From the NCBI RefSeq assembly GCF_004348985.1, contig NZ_SMKW01000027.1, positions 1 to 64,000 on the forward strand: a stretch of DNA of 64,000 nucleotides, read 5' to 3'. This document shows positions 8,474 through 16,763 of this stretch, one piece after another. Every line of letters begins with the position of its first letter. Within the stretch, counting starts at the first letter, position 1. Both the position numbers and the translations under genes were made by a program. The notes beneath the pieces are model-generated. The model was given only the letters and a program-made list of their open reading frames with translations. It was not told where the DNA came from and made no database searches. The stretch is from Saccharopolyspora elongata. Its GTDB lineage: Bacteria; Actinomycetota; Actinomycetes; Mycobacteriales; Pseudonocardiaceae.

Positions 8474-9967
8474 ATGTCGCACGCAGAGAATTCGACAGCC
8501 TCGCTGTTCATTGATGGCGAGTGGACGTCGGCCGCCGACGGCCGAACCCGCGAGATCCGCTGCCCCGCCGACGGCTCGCTGGTGGCCACGGTCGCCGAGG
8601 CCGGGCCGGCCGACGCCGAGCGGGCCATCGCCGCCGCGCGCCGCGCCTTCGACGACGGCGCCTGGGCGAACACCTCACCGTGGGAGCGCGGCGACTTGCT
8701 GCTGCGGGTAAGCGACATCCTGCAGCGGGACAAGGCGGAGTTCGCCCGCGCCGAATCGCTGGACACCGGCAAGCGGCTGGTCGAGAGCGAATTCGACATG
8801 GACGACATCACCGCGTGCTTCCGGTACTTCGGCAAGATCGCCGGCACCGACGCGGGCCGCCTCGTCGACACCGGATCGCCGGACGCGATCAGCCGCGTGC
8901 AGTACGAGCCGGTCGGCGTGTGCGGCATGATCACGCCCTGGAACTACCCGCTGCTGCAGGTGGCCTGGAAGGTCGCCCCGGCGATCGCGGCGGGCAACAC
9001 CTTCGTGCTCAAGCCCAGCGAGCTCACCCCCAGCACCGCGATCCTGCTGATGCGGGCGCTGACCGAGGCCGGGCTGCCCGCCGGGGTCGGCAACCTCGTG
9101 CTGGGCACCGGCGCCGAGGCCGGCTCGGTGCTGGCCGAGCACCCGGACGTCGACCTGGTGTCGTTCACCGGCGGCCTGCACACCGGCCGCAAGATCTCGG
9201 CGGCCGCGGCCGCGACGGTGAAGAAGGTGGCGCTGGAACTCGGCGGCAAGAACCCGAACGTCGTGTTCGCCGACGCCGACTTCGAGACCGTGGTGGACTA
9301 CGCGCTGACCGCGATCTTCCTGCACTCCGGGCAGGTCTGCTCCGCCGGGGCGCGGCTGATCGTGCAGGACGAGCTGCACGACGCGCTGGTGGACGAGATC
9401 GTCCGCCGCGCCGAGCGGATCCGCATCGGCGGGCCGTTCGACTCCGACGCCGAGACCGGGCCGCTGATCTCCGCCGCGCACCTGAAGAAGGTGGACGACT
9501 ACGTGGCCAAGTCGGTCTCCGAAGGCGCCGTGCTGCGCACCGGCGGCCGCCGCCCCGAGGGCGAGCGCTACGCGAACGGTCACTACTACCTGCCGACCGT
9601 GCTCGACGAGGTCAAGCAGGGCAGCTACGCGGTCAACGAGGAGTCCTTCGGACCGGTGCTGACCGTCGAGCGCTTCACCGACGAGGACGACGCGGTGCGC
9701 ATCGCCAACGACACCTACTACGGCCTGGCCGGCGCGGTGTTCACCGGCGATCCGGGCAAGGCCCAGCGGGTGGCCAACCGGCTGCGGCACGGCACCGTCT
9801 GGATCAACGACTTCCACCCCTACCTGCCGCAGGCCGAATGGGGCGGCTTCAAGCAGTCCGGCATCGGCCGCGAACTCGGCCGCGCCGGCCTCGGCGAGTA
9901 CCAGGAAGCAAAGCACGTCTACCAGAATCTGCGGCCCGGACCCCAGAACTGGTTCTCCGGAGAATAA
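8474..9967 (+). CDS. betB: Betaine-aldehyde-type aldehyde dehydrogenase
   Basis: 497 residues, standard ALDH superfamily length. Visible motifs are the NAD-binding PWNYPLLQVAWKVAPA, the catalytic-Glu motif LELGGKNPNV and the catalytic-Cys motif HSGQVCSAGARLIV. It oxidises an aldehyde, probably betaine aldehyde to glycine betaine, given the GMC oxidase, permease and TetR around it. ATG 8474 follows a weak GGGGAAACGAG. The stop is followed by 443 bases of structured non-coding DNA before the permease. Other amino-aldehyde substrates remain possible. Confidence 0.85.
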   Translation: MSHAENSTASLFIDGEWTSAADGRTREIRCPADGSLVATVAEAGPADAERAIAAARRAFDDGAWANTSPWERGDLLLRVSDILQRDKAEFARAESLDTGKRLVESEFDMDDITACFRYFGKIAGTDAGRLVDTGSPDAISRVQYEPVGVCGMITPWNYPLLQVAWKVAPAIAAGNTFVLKPSELTPSTAILLMRALTEAGLPAGVGNLVLGTGAEAGSVLAEHPDVDLVSFTGGLHTGRKISAAAAATVKKVALELGGKNPNVVFADADFETVVDYALTAIFLHSGQVCSAGARLIVQDELHDALVDEIVRRAERIRIGGPFDSDAETGPLISAAHLKKVDDYVAKSVSEGAVLRTGGRRPEGERYANGHYYLPTVLDEVKQGSYAVNEESFGPVLTVERFTDEDDAVRIANDTYYGLAGAVFTGDPGKAQRVANRLRHGTVWINDFHPYLPQAEWGGFKQSGIGRELGRAGLGEYQEAKHVYQNLRPGPQNWFSGE

Positions 9968-10003
9968 ATGACAGTGAGCTGGTCGTTTTGCGCAGGTGGT
10001 CCC

Positions 10004-10128
10004 GTAGCGGAACCTCAGACACCGCCTCGACTGCGGGATCCCCGACTTGTGTATGACCAATACGCGGCATCGGGGCTGTCCTCGCAGAGAGCCCCTTACG
10101 GGGTGGGCACAGTCTGAGAACCCGCGGG
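10004..10128 (+). ncRNA. Candidate structured RNA (multi-helix junction), family not recognised
   Basis: Nested helices can be drawn directly: GCGG 10007-10010 with CCGC 10122-10125; a symmetric AAC/AAC internal loop; CTCAGAC 10014-10020 with GTCTGAG 10112-10118. Inside this stem is one arm of CTGCG 10031-10035 with CGCAG 10083-10087, then CCCCGA 10040-10045 with TCGGGG 10070-10075, then GTGTAT 10049-10054 with ATACGC 10060-10065. A second arm is CCCC 10092-10095 with GGGG 10100-10103. It could be a leader RNA for the permease, or the non-coding end of a decayed IS110-type element. Either strand could be the transcribed one. Confidence 0.5.
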
Positions 10129-10240
10129 TGGTCGATCTGCGTAGGTGACCAAAAGCTGCTTTGCCGCTTGCCTGACGCCAACTGCGGTCAGCACTTCGCA
10201 CGTTGCAACCCACCCAACTCACAAGGAGGAGGAACGTCTC

Positions 10241-10296
10241 CCCGCGGCGGTGACCGAGCCACCGCCGCGGGAACCGCGCGGCCGATCGGGCCGCGC
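10241..10296 (+). promoter_or_regulatory. Two tandem GC hairpins in the permease leader
   Basis: Perfect 12-base arms 10241-10252 and 10260-10271 are followed by perfect 8-base arms 10276-10283 and 10289-10296. An AAGGAGGAGG sequence (10223-10232) precedes them, and a 54-codon GTG frame from 10250 ends in an ATGA overlap with the permease start. This could be a translated leader or an attenuator; there is no direct evidence that it is translated. Confidence 0.4.
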
Positions 10297-10410
10297 TTTA
10301 GCTCGAAACCGCCGCCGTAGGCGGTGTTCTTCGCGCGACGCAAACAACCACCCGATTCGTTCCCCTCCCCGCATCCGGCGGGCGGGGAGGATCGGGAAAG
10401 GAGTCGGGGC

Positions 10411-11961
10411 ATGAGCGCGCCCAATTACGACGCCGAGCTCAACGAGTTCGGCTACACCAACAAACTGAAGAGAAGCCTCGGCGGATTCTCCACCTTCGCC
10501 GCCGGGATCAGCTACATCTCGGTGCTCACCGGCACCTTCCAACTGTCCTACTTCGGCCTGTCCTTCGGTGGCCCCGCCTACTGGTGGTCCTGGCCGATCG
10601 TGTTCGTCGGGCAGTTGCTCGTGGCGTTGAGTTTCGCCGAGCTGGCATCCCGGTACCCGATCGCGGGTTCCATCTACAACTGGGCGAAGAAGCTCGGTGG
10701 TCAGCACGTCGGCTGGCTGGCCGGCTGGATGATGCTGCTGGCCTCCATCGTGTCGATCTCGGCCACCGCGCTGGCCTACCAGAACACGCTGCCGCAGATC
10801 TGGTCCGGCTTCCAGCTCGTCGGCGACGGCAGCACCGGCACCGAGCAGGCCGTCAACGGCATCTTGCTGGCCCTGGTGCTGATCCTGTTCACCACGCTGG
10901 TCAACGCCTTCGGCGTGAAGCTGATGGCCCGGATCAACAGCGCCGGGGTGTTCATCGAGCTGGTCGCCGCGGTGCTGCTGATCGTCGCGCTGGCGCTGGT
11001 CGTGGTGAACCCGCCGACGATCGTGTTCGACACCAACGGCACCGAGTCCGCCTTCGGCGGCAACTACCTGAGCGCGTTCCTCGTCGCCGGGATCGCCTCG
11101 TCGTACGTGATGTACGGCTTCGACACCGCCGCCTCGCTGGGCGAGGAGTCCATCGACCCGCACCGCAACGCGCCGAAGGCGATCCTGCGGGCGCTGATCG
11201 CCTCGTTCATCCTCGGCGGCCTGATCATCCTGCTCGGCCTGATGGCCACCAAGGACTTCTCGGCGCCGCAGCTGGCCGAGAGCGGCCTGCAGTTCGTGCT
11301 CAACGACGCGCTGGGCCCGCTGGTGGGCCGGCTGTTCCTGCTGTCGATCTTCGTGGCGATCACGGTCTGCGTGCTGGCGGTGCACACCGCGGCGATCCGG
11401 ATCGCCTTCGCGATGGCCCGCGACAACGCGCTGCCCGCCGGTTCGCTGCTGGCGCGGGTGAGCCCGCGCTTCCAGACGCCGATCGTGCCGGCCGTGGTCA
11501 TCGGCGTGCTCGCGGTGGCGCTGCTGGTGGTCAACGTCGGGCAGCCGCAGATCTTCACCGCGGTCACCAGCCTGGCGATCATCCTGATCTACATCTCGTA
11601 CCTGCTGGTCACCGTGCCGATGCTGGTCGCACGGCTGCGCGGCAAGTGGTCGGTGCCGCGGGACGAGGCCAAGCGGCAGGGCCGGTTCAGCCTGGGCAAG
11701 CTCGGCCTGCCGATCAACATCCTGGCCGTCCTCTGGGGCGTGGGCATGACGGTCAACCTGGCCTGGCCGCGCCGCGAGGTCTACAACGCCGAGCCGCCCT
11801 ACCACTGGTACCTGCAGTACAGCTCGGTGCTGTTCGTCGGAGTCGCGGCGGTCGGCGGGTTCGCGTACTACTGGTTCGTCCAACGCCACAAGGTCGGCGT
11901 GCTCGCAGACCACGCCGCCCGGTCCACCTCGGACGACGACACGACCAGCCCGGTTGCCTGA
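10411..11961 (+). CDS. APC-superfamily amino acid/choline-type permease
   Basis: 516 residues with about 12 membrane helices. The first helix has the APC signature GGFSTFAAGISYISVLTG and a later loop reads GFDTAASLGEES, as in the ACT/BAT1 branch that transports GABA, choline or amino acids. It probably imports the substrate (choline or a related amine) of the flanking oxidase and dehydrogenase. ATG 10411 follows AAAGGAG. Only 21 bases separate its stop from the GMC oxidase. The substrate is inferred from context. Confidence 0.85.
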   Translation: MSAPNYDAELNEFGYTNKLKRSLGGFSTFAAGISYISVLTGTFQLSYFGLSFGGPAYWWSWPIVFVGQLLVALSFAELASRYPIAGSIYNWAKKLGGQHVGWLAGWMMLLASIVSISATALAYQNTLPQIWSGFQLVGDGSTGTEQAVNGILLALVLILFTTLVNAFGVKLMARINSAGVFIELVAAVLLIVALALVVVNPPTIVFDTNGTESAFGGNYLSAFLVAGIASSYVMYGFDTAASLGEESIDPHRNAPKAILRALIASFILGGLIILLGLMATKDFSAPQLAESGLQFVLNDALGPLVGRLFLLSIFVAITVCVLAVHTAAIRIAFAMARDNALPAGSLLARVSPRFQTPIVPAVVIGVLAVALLVVNVGQPQIFTAVTSLAIILIYISYLLVTVPMLVARLRGKWSVPRDEAKRQGRFSLGKLGLPINILAVLWGVGMTVNLAWPRREVYNAEPPYHWYLQYSSVLFVGVAAVGGFAYYWFVQRHKVGVLADHAARSTSDDDTTSPVA

Positions 11962-11982
11962 GCGGAAACGGAGTTTCGATCC

Positions 11983-13530
11983 ATGACTGACCAGTTCGAC
12001 TACGTCGTGGTGGGCGGCGGCAGCGCCGGCGCGGCGGTCGCCGCGCGGTTGTCCGAGGACCCGGACGTCACCGTGTGCCTGCTGGAGGCCGGGCCGTCCG
12101 ACGTCGGCGACAAGGCGATCCTGGAGCTCAATCGCTGGATGGCGCTGCTGGAGTCCGGTTACGACTGGGACTACCTGATCGAACCGCAGGAGAACGGCAA
12201 CTCGTTCATGCGGCACGCGCGGGCCCGGGTGCTCGGCGGCTGCTCCTCGCACAACTCCTGCATCGCGTTCTGGGCCCCGGCCGAGGACCTCGACGAGTGG
12301 GAGTCGATGGGCGCCACCGGTTGGGGCGCCAAGGACATCTTCCCGCTGTACAAGCGGCTGGAGACCAACGACGGGCCGGGCGAGCACCACGGCCGCAGCG
12401 GCCCGGTGACCATCCGCAGCGTCCCGCCGGAGGACCCGTGCGGCGTCGCGCTGCTGGAGGCCTGCGCCCAGGAAGGCATCCCGACCACGGAGTTCAACTC
12501 CGGCAAGACCGTGCTGCACGGCGCCAACTGGTTCCAGATCAACGCGCGGGAGGACGGCACCCGGTCCTCGTCGTCGGTGTCCTACCTGCACCCGAACCTG
12601 GACCGGCCGAACCTGGAGATCCGCACCCAGGCGTGGGCCAAGAAGGTCACCTTCGACGGCACCCGGGCCACCGGCGTGCAGTACCTGGACGCGGACCTGA
12701 TCCACACCCGCACGGTGACGGCGCGCCGCGAGGTGGTGCTGTCCGCCGGCGCCATCGACACCCCGAAGCTGCTGATGCTCTCCGGCATCGGGCCGTCCGA
12801 GCACCTGCGGGAGTTCGGCATCGACGTGCTGGTCGACTCCCCCGGCGTCGGGTCCAGCCTGCAGGACCACCCGGAGGGCGTGATCAGCTGGGACGCCAAG
12901 CAGCCCATGGTCACCGACTCCACGCAGTGGTGGGAGATCGGCATCTTCACCACCACCGAGCCGGGCCTGGACCGCCCGGACCTGATGTTCCACTACGGTT
13001 CGGTGCCCTTCGACATGCACACCGTGCGCCAGGGCTACCCGACCTCGGAGAACAGCTTCTGCCTGACCCCGAACGTCACCCGCGCCCGGTCCACGGGCAC
13101 GGTCCGGCTGCGCAGCCGGGACTTCCGGGACAAGCCGAAGGTGGACCCGCGGTACTTCACCGACCCGCACGACATGCGGGTGATGACCGAGGGCATCAAG
13201 CTGGCCCGCAAGATCGTGGCGCAGCCGGCGATGCGGGACTGGGCGGGCGCCGAGCTGTTCCCCGGCCCGGATGTGCGCACCGACGACGAGATCGCCGACT
13301 ACCTCAAGCGCACCCACAACACCGTCTACCACCCGTCGGCGTCGGTGCCGATGGGCGCCGAGGGCGACCCGACGAAGCCGCTGGACCCGCGCCTGCGGGT
13401 GAAGGGCGTGCAGGGCCTGCGCGTGGCGGACGCCTCGGCGATGCCGTTCCTGGTGGCGGTGAACCCGAACATCACGACGATGGCGATCGGCGAGAAGTGC
13501 TCCGACATGCTCAAGGAGGACAACCGCTGA
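11983..13530 (+). CDS. GMC oxidoreductase, choline dehydrogenase-like (BetA type)
   Basis: 515 residues with the N-terminal FAD-binding motif YVVVGGGSAGAAVAARL, the GMC signature RARVLGGCSSHN near residue 75, and C-terminal active-site residues in NTVYHPSASVPMG and NPNITTMAIG. It oxidises an alcohol to an aldehyde with FAD, most simply choline to betaine aldehyde, handing the product to the aldehyde dehydrogenase of the same cluster. It follows the permease closely and is probably co-transcribed. Other alcohols are possible in this large family. Confidence 0.87.
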   Translation: MTDQFDYVVVGGGSAGAAVAARLSEDPDVTVCLLEAGPSDVGDKAILELNRWMALLESGYDWDYLIEPQENGNSFMRHARARVLGGCSSHNSCIAFWAPAEDLDEWESMGATGWGAKDIFPLYKRLETNDGPGEHHGRSGPVTIRSVPPEDPCGVALLEACAQEGIPTTEFNSGKTVLHGANWFQINAREDGTRSSSSVSYLHPNLDRPNLEIRTQAWAKKVTFDGTRATGVQYLDADLIHTRTVTARREVVLSAGAIDTPKLLMLSGIGPSEHLREFGIDVLVDSPGVGSSLQDHPEGVISWDAKQPMVTDSTQWWEIGIFTTTEPGLDRPDLMFHYGSVPFDMHTVRQGYPTSENSFCLTPNVTRARSTGTVRLRSRDFRDKPKVDPRYFTDPHDMRVMTEGIKLARKIVAQPAMRDWAGAELFPGPDVRTDDEIADYLKRTHNTVYHPSASVPMGAEGDPTKPLDPRLRVKGVQGLRVADASAMPFLVAVNPNITTMAIGEKCSDMLKEDNR

Positions 13531-13597
13531 TCCGGTGAACGTCGCCTGCCGACTCGGCAGGTGCGTGGGCCGGTGCCCCACCCCGGGCTTCGGACGC

Positions 13598-13663
13598 GGC
13601 GATTTCGCGCGAAATCGCCGCTCCCCACGCCTGCCAGGTGGCGATTTCGCGCGAAATCGCCAC
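13598..13663. repeat. Paired GATTTCGCGCGAAATC palindromes (copy 1)
   Basis: Two perfect palindromes (13598-13619 and 13638-13663) share the 16-base core GATTTCGCGCGAAATC, with centres 42 bases apart. The linker contains CCCACGC-TGCC. The same pair, spacing and linker recur at 36381-36442, and a solo copy is at 18755. It lies between convergent genes. Confidence 0.85.
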
Positions 13664-13719
13664 CCCACCCTGACCCGCGCTCCGACCTCGTCCCCGAGAG
13701 CGCGTCGGTGTCAAGCGCT

Positions 13720-13762
13720 GCCGAAGGCCCCTCCGGTCCCCCGTCCCGGAGGGGCCTTCGGC
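13720..13762. terminator. Strong bidirectional terminator
   Basis: Perfect 17-base arms (13720-13736 and 13746-13762) enclose a 9-base loop, between the convergent GMC oxidase and VOC genes and three bases from the VOC stop. A short T-run follows on the plus strand. Confidence 0.85.
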
Positions 13763-13764
13763 TT

Positions 13765-14139
13765 TCACGCCGTGGTCATGACCTCGTAGAGGTTCCCGGT
13801 TTCGTCGGCGAAGAACAGGCCGCGGGGGCACAGCGGGTGGTCGGTGCGGCCGTTGGCGGGATCGCGCGGGCTGTTGCCGTAGGGCACGCCCCGCGCCTGC
13901 AGCCGCGCGAGGATCTGGTCGAACTCCGCCGGTTCCACGTCGAACGCGAGGTGGTGCGGTTCGGCCCCCGGCACGGTCATGAACTGCAGGGTCAGCGAGT
14001 CGTTGACCGCGACCGGCGCGAACTTCCCGTCGATGCCGTCCGGCGGCAGGCGCCGCAGGCCCATGATCCCGGCGAAGAAGTCCGCCTCCGCGTCGTTGTC
14101 CCGGGCCGGGACGATCGTGTGGTTCAGGGTGACCGTCAT
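13765..14139 (-). CDS. VOC-superfamily (glyoxalase-like) protein
   Basis: 124 residues in two beta-alpha-beta-beta-beta modules: LNHTIVPARDNDAEADFFAGIMGL opens the first, and PHHLAFDVEPAEFDQIL and GLFFADETGNLYEVMT form the second. H and E residues sit where a metal-binding VOC enzyme has its ligands. It may be a dioxygenase, lyase or small-molecule resistance protein. The start overlaps the TetR stop by ATGA, so the two are translationally coupled and the TetR probably controls it. Confidence 0.82.
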   Translation of the reverse strand: MTVTLNHTIVPARDNDAEADFFAGIMGLRRLPPDGIDGKFAPVAVNDSLTLQFMTVPGAEPHHLAFDVEPAEFDQILARLQARGVPYGNSPRDPANGRTDHPLCPRGLFFADETGNLYEVMTTA

Positions 14140-14750
14140 TTCGCCTCCTCGATCGCGCCGTGCAGGAAGACCTCGACGATCTCGGCGGTTTCGACGGGCG
14201 CGGGCTCCTCCGCCCGCGGCCGCACGAACAGCAGCCCGAGGAACATCGCCGCCAACTTCTCCGGCGGCAACCGCAAGGTTCCCCGCTCCGGCTCGAACAG
14301 TTCCGCTATCGCATCGCGGACCTGCCGCATGGACTCCGCCCGGTCGTCGGCCGCCGGCCGCTCCCGGTCCGCGCCGCGCTGGCCGCGCAACTGCCCGGAG
14401 GCGTGCAGGGATCCGACCACCGCGCCCATCCGCTCCAGGTGCGCGGCCAGCGCGTCGGCCGCATCGACGAGCCGCTGCGCCAACGGCTCGTCGATCGAAA
14501 TCGAGCCGATCTCCCGCACCACGTGGTCCGGCCGGACGGCTTCCGCCACGCACGCCCCCAGCAGTTCGTCCTTGTCCGCGAAGACGCGGAAGATCGTCGC
14601 CTCCCCGATCCCCGCGGCCCGCGCGATGCGGCTCGTCGTCACGGCCGCCCCGTACTCCGCGACGAGCGGCACGGCCGCCGCGATGATCATCGCCCGCCGC
14701 TCTTCCGGACTCATCCCCGGCGCCCTGCGCCGCGTCTTCGTTTCCACCAT
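14136..14750 (-). CDS. TetR-family regulator, autoregulated
   Basis: 204 residues. The HTH reads AAAVPLVAEYGAAVTTSRIARAAGIGEATIFRVF; the C-terminal ligand domain is not diagnostic. ATG 14750 is chosen because a promoter with -35 TTGACG and -10 TACTTT (18-base spacer) ends six bases before it, implying a leaderless mRNA. An earlier in-frame ATG (14774) would lie inside the promoter. A dyad operator fills the spacer, so it likely represses itself and the coupled VOC gene. Confidence 0.87.
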   Translation of the reverse strand: MVETKTRRRAPGMSPEERRAMIIAAAVPLVAEYGAAVTTSRIARAAGIGEATIFRVFADKDELLGACVAEAVRPDHVVREIGSISIDEPLAQRLVDAADALAAHLERMGAVVGSLHASGQLRGQRGADRERPAADDRAESMRQVRDAIAELFEPERGTLRLPPEKLAAMFLGLLFVRPRAEEPAPVETAEIVEVFLHGAIEEAK

Positions 14751-14756
14751 GCCCCG

Positions 14757-14806
14757 AAAGTACGGAGTGAGCACTCACTCCGTCAAGGAAGAAGTGAGTG
14801 CTCACT
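14757..14806 (-). promoter_or_regulatory. TetR promoter with operator in the spacer
   Basis: On the minus strand, TTGACG (14781-14786) and TACTTT (14757-14762) are 18 bases apart. The spacer is filled by an AGTGAG/CTCACT dyad (14766-14779). A second copy, AGTGAGTGCTCACT (14793-14806), lies just upstream of the -35. The boxes are reverse complements of each other and fit paired TetR dimers. Confidence 0.8.
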
Positions 14807-14824
14807 CCGATCTCGATGTGGAGC

Positions 14825-14867
14825 GAACGGCCCGTTTGCCTCGCTAGGCGAGGTGAACAGTCCGTTC
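14825..14867. terminator. GAACGG/CCGTTC hairpin
   Basis: GAACGG...GTTTGCCTCGC pairs with GCGAGGTGAAC...CCGTTC around a TAG loop. It belongs to the GTGAACGG repeat family seen at 6104-6225 and lies downstream of the XRE-cupin gene. Confidence 0.6.
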
Positions 14868-14920
14868 ACTTCATCCACCCAACGCCGGCGCGACCCAAGA
14901 CGCTCGCGAAACCGGATGCT

Positions 14921-15484
14921 TCAGGCCGACTCGGCGTAGCGCATGACGAGCGTCGCGGTGGCATCGACTTCCAGCGCTTGGTACACGTGGTCGACTCCGC
15001 CGTCGAAGCGGATGTAGTCGCCCGGACCGAGCGTTTCCGGCGCGGATTCCGGGCCGGCGACCAGAGTTCCGGAGTGCACCAGCAGCTGCTCGACCACGCG
15101 CGGCCGGTGCGCGGCCGAGACGTACCGGCTTCCGGCGCGCACGTGCAGCCGGTACACCTCCAGCTGCTGGCCGCCGCTGAACACCCGGTCCATCAGCTGC
15201 ACGTCCACCGTCCGCCCGGAGAGGTCCGAGCCGCTGGCCCGGCTCACCACCACCGCCGGCTCCGCGACGGCTTCGGGCTCCGCGACAAGCAGCCATCCCA
15301 GCGGCACGTCGAGCACCGTCGCGAGCGCGTACAACGTCTCCAGCGTCGGATTGCGCCGCCCTGCCTCAAGCTCGGAGAGCGTGCCCTTGCCGATGTCGGC
15401 CCGGCGGGCGGTCTCGGACAGCGACAGGCCGCGCAGGGCCCGGGCGGCACGCAGGTTCGCGCCCACCACCTTGACCAGCTCCAC
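14921..15484 (-). CDS. XRE-family regulator with C-terminal cupin
   Basis: 187 residues: an HTH_3 domain (residues 6-62, GLSLSETARRADIGKGTLSELEAGRRNPTLETL split over the two recognition helices) and a cupin sensor domain (about 95-180). This architecture is common for regulators of small carboxylate or amine catabolism. It is divergent from benE, with an inverted repeat between them, so benzoate or a related acid is a plausible effector. The ATG start lies close to the shared promoter. Confidence 0.87.
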   Translation of the reverse strand: MELVKVVGANLRAARALRGLSLSETARRADIGKGTLSELEAGRRNPTLETLYALATVLDVPLGWLLVAEPEAVAEPAVVVSRASGSDLSGRTVDVQLMDRVFSGGQQLEVYRLHVRAGSRYVSAAHRPRVVEQLLVHSGTLVAGPESAPETLGPGDYIRFDGGVDHVYQALEVDATATLVMRYAESA

Positions 15485-15504
15485 CGCTTCCTCCTAGCAT
15501 CGCA

Positions 15505-15524
15505 CCGTTCCATAAACAGAACGG
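15505..15524. promoter_or_regulatory. Operator between XRE-cupin gene and benE
   Basis: CCGTTC-N8-GAACGG is a perfect 6+6 dyad centred in the 49-base divergent intergenic region and ends 9 bases before benE. It probably binds the XRE-cupin protein and could control both genes. Confidence 0.6.
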
Positions 15525-15533
15525 AAGCACAAA

Positions 15534-16706
15534 GTGCAGTTGCGGCAACAGCTCCCGACCGCCCCGCCGATGTCCACATTGGTCTCCGGTGCCATCACCA
15601 CGCTGGTCGGCGTGGTGAGCTCCGCTGCCATCGTCTTCCAGGCCGCGCGGACCCTCGGCGCGGGCCCCGCGGAAATCGGCTCGTGGATCCTCGCGCTCGG
15701 CGCGGGCATCGGCGTCACCTCGATCGCGCTGTCCCTCCGCTACCGCGCGCCGGTCGTGCTGGCCTGGTCCACGCCCGGCGCCGCGCTGCTGGCCACGAGC
15801 GGTCAAGGTACCTCGATGGCGGAGGCCGTCGGCGCGTTCCTGATCGCCGCGGCGCTGACGGTGCTGGTCGGGCTCACCGGCTGGTTCGAGCGGGCGGTCA
15901 ACCTGATCCCGTCGTCGATCGCATCCGCGCTGCTCGGCGGCGTGCTGCTGCAGTTCGGGCTCGGCCTGTTCACCACCATGCAGACCCAGTTCTGGCTGGT
16001 GCTGGCGATGCTGGTGGGCTACCTGCTCGGCAAGCGGCTGCTGTCCCGGTACGCGGTGCTCATCGCGCTCGTGATCGGCGTGGTGTTCGCCGCCTTCCAG
16101 GGCTCGTTGCACTTCGACGGCGTCGGCCTCGCGCTCGCGACGCCGGTGTGGACCTGGCCGAGCTGGTCGCTGCACGCCACGATCAGCCTGGCCGTGCCGC
16201 TGTTCGTCATCACGATGACCTCGCAGAACCTGCCGGGCATGGTGACGCTGCGCGCCCACGGCTACTCGACGCCGGTCTCGCCGATCCTGTCCTGGACCGG
16301 GGCGGTGAACGTGGTGCTGGCGCCGCTGGGCTGTTTCGGCATCAACCTCGCGGCGATCACCGCCGCCCTGTGCATGGGCCGCGACGCGCACGAGGACCCG
16401 GCGCAGCGCTACAAGGCCAGCATCGCCTCGGGCGTCTGCTACCTGCTCTTGGGGATCTTCGGGGCGATGCTCGGCAGCCTCATCGCCGCCTTCCCGATCG
16501 CGCTGGTCACCGCGCTCGCCGGGATCGGCCTGCTGGACACCATCGGCGGCTCGCTGGCCAAGGCCACCGAGGACCCGGGCAGCCGCACCGCCGCGCTGAT
16601 CGCGTTCCTGGTGACGGCCTCGGGCGTGACCGCCTTCGGCATCGCCTCGGTGTTCTGGGGCCTGCTCGCCGGCCTCGCCACCCACCTGATCACCAGGAGA
16701 GGATGA
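15534..16706 (+). CDS. benE: BenE-family benzoate:H+ symporter
   Basis: 390 residues with about 12 membrane helices and the BenE signatures near the N-terminus (SGAITTLVGVVSSAAIVFQA) and in the middle (VITMTSQNLPGMVTLRAHGY). It imports benzoate or a similar aromatic acid with protons. GTG 15534 follows GGAAG; ATG 15570 is an alternative. There are no benzoate catabolic genes next to it, so the true substrate may differ. Confidence 0.88.
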   Translation: MQLRQQLPTAPPMSTLVSGAITTLVGVVSSAAIVFQAARTLGAGPAEIGSWILALGAGIGVTSIALSLRYRAPVVLAWSTPGAALLATSGQGTSMAEAVGAFLIAAALTVLVGLTGWFERAVNLIPSSIASALLGGVLLQFGLGLFTTMQTQFWLVLAMLVGYLLGKRLLSRYAVLIALVIGVVFAAFQGSLHFDGVGLALATPVWTWPSWSLHATISLAVPLFVITMTSQNLPGMVTLRAHGYSTPVSPILSWTGAVNVVLAPLGCFGINLAAITAALCMGRDAHEDPAQRYKASIASGVCYLLLGIFGAMLGSLIAAFPIALVTALAGIGLLDTIGGSLAKATEDPGSRTAALIAFLVTASGVTAFGIASVFWGLLAGLATHLITRRG

Positions 16707-16712
16707 TGCGGA

Positions 16713-16751
16713 ACGGCCTGCCCGCCTCCGTCGCCGAGGCGGGCAGGCCGT
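16713..16751. terminator. Perfect 16-bp terminator hairpin
   Basis: Arms 16713-16728 and 16736-16751 pair perfectly around CGTCGCC, between the convergent benE and secreted-protein genes. Confidence 0.85.
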
Positions 16752-16763
16752 CTCATCGCAGGA

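Noticed and set aside
10096-10155. Resemblance to a TPP riboswitch (GGGGTG, CTGAGA, ACCC, GATCTGCGTAGG in order)
   Set aside because: The pyrophosphate-binding helix between GATCTG and GCGTAGG is missing, and CTGAGA is used in a stronger alternative stem with CTCAGAC.
10219-13668. A 1149-residue open frame on the minus strand
   Set aside because: It mirrors the permease and GMC oxidase genes, is rich in R, G, H and P, and has no domain; it is a high-GC shadow frame.
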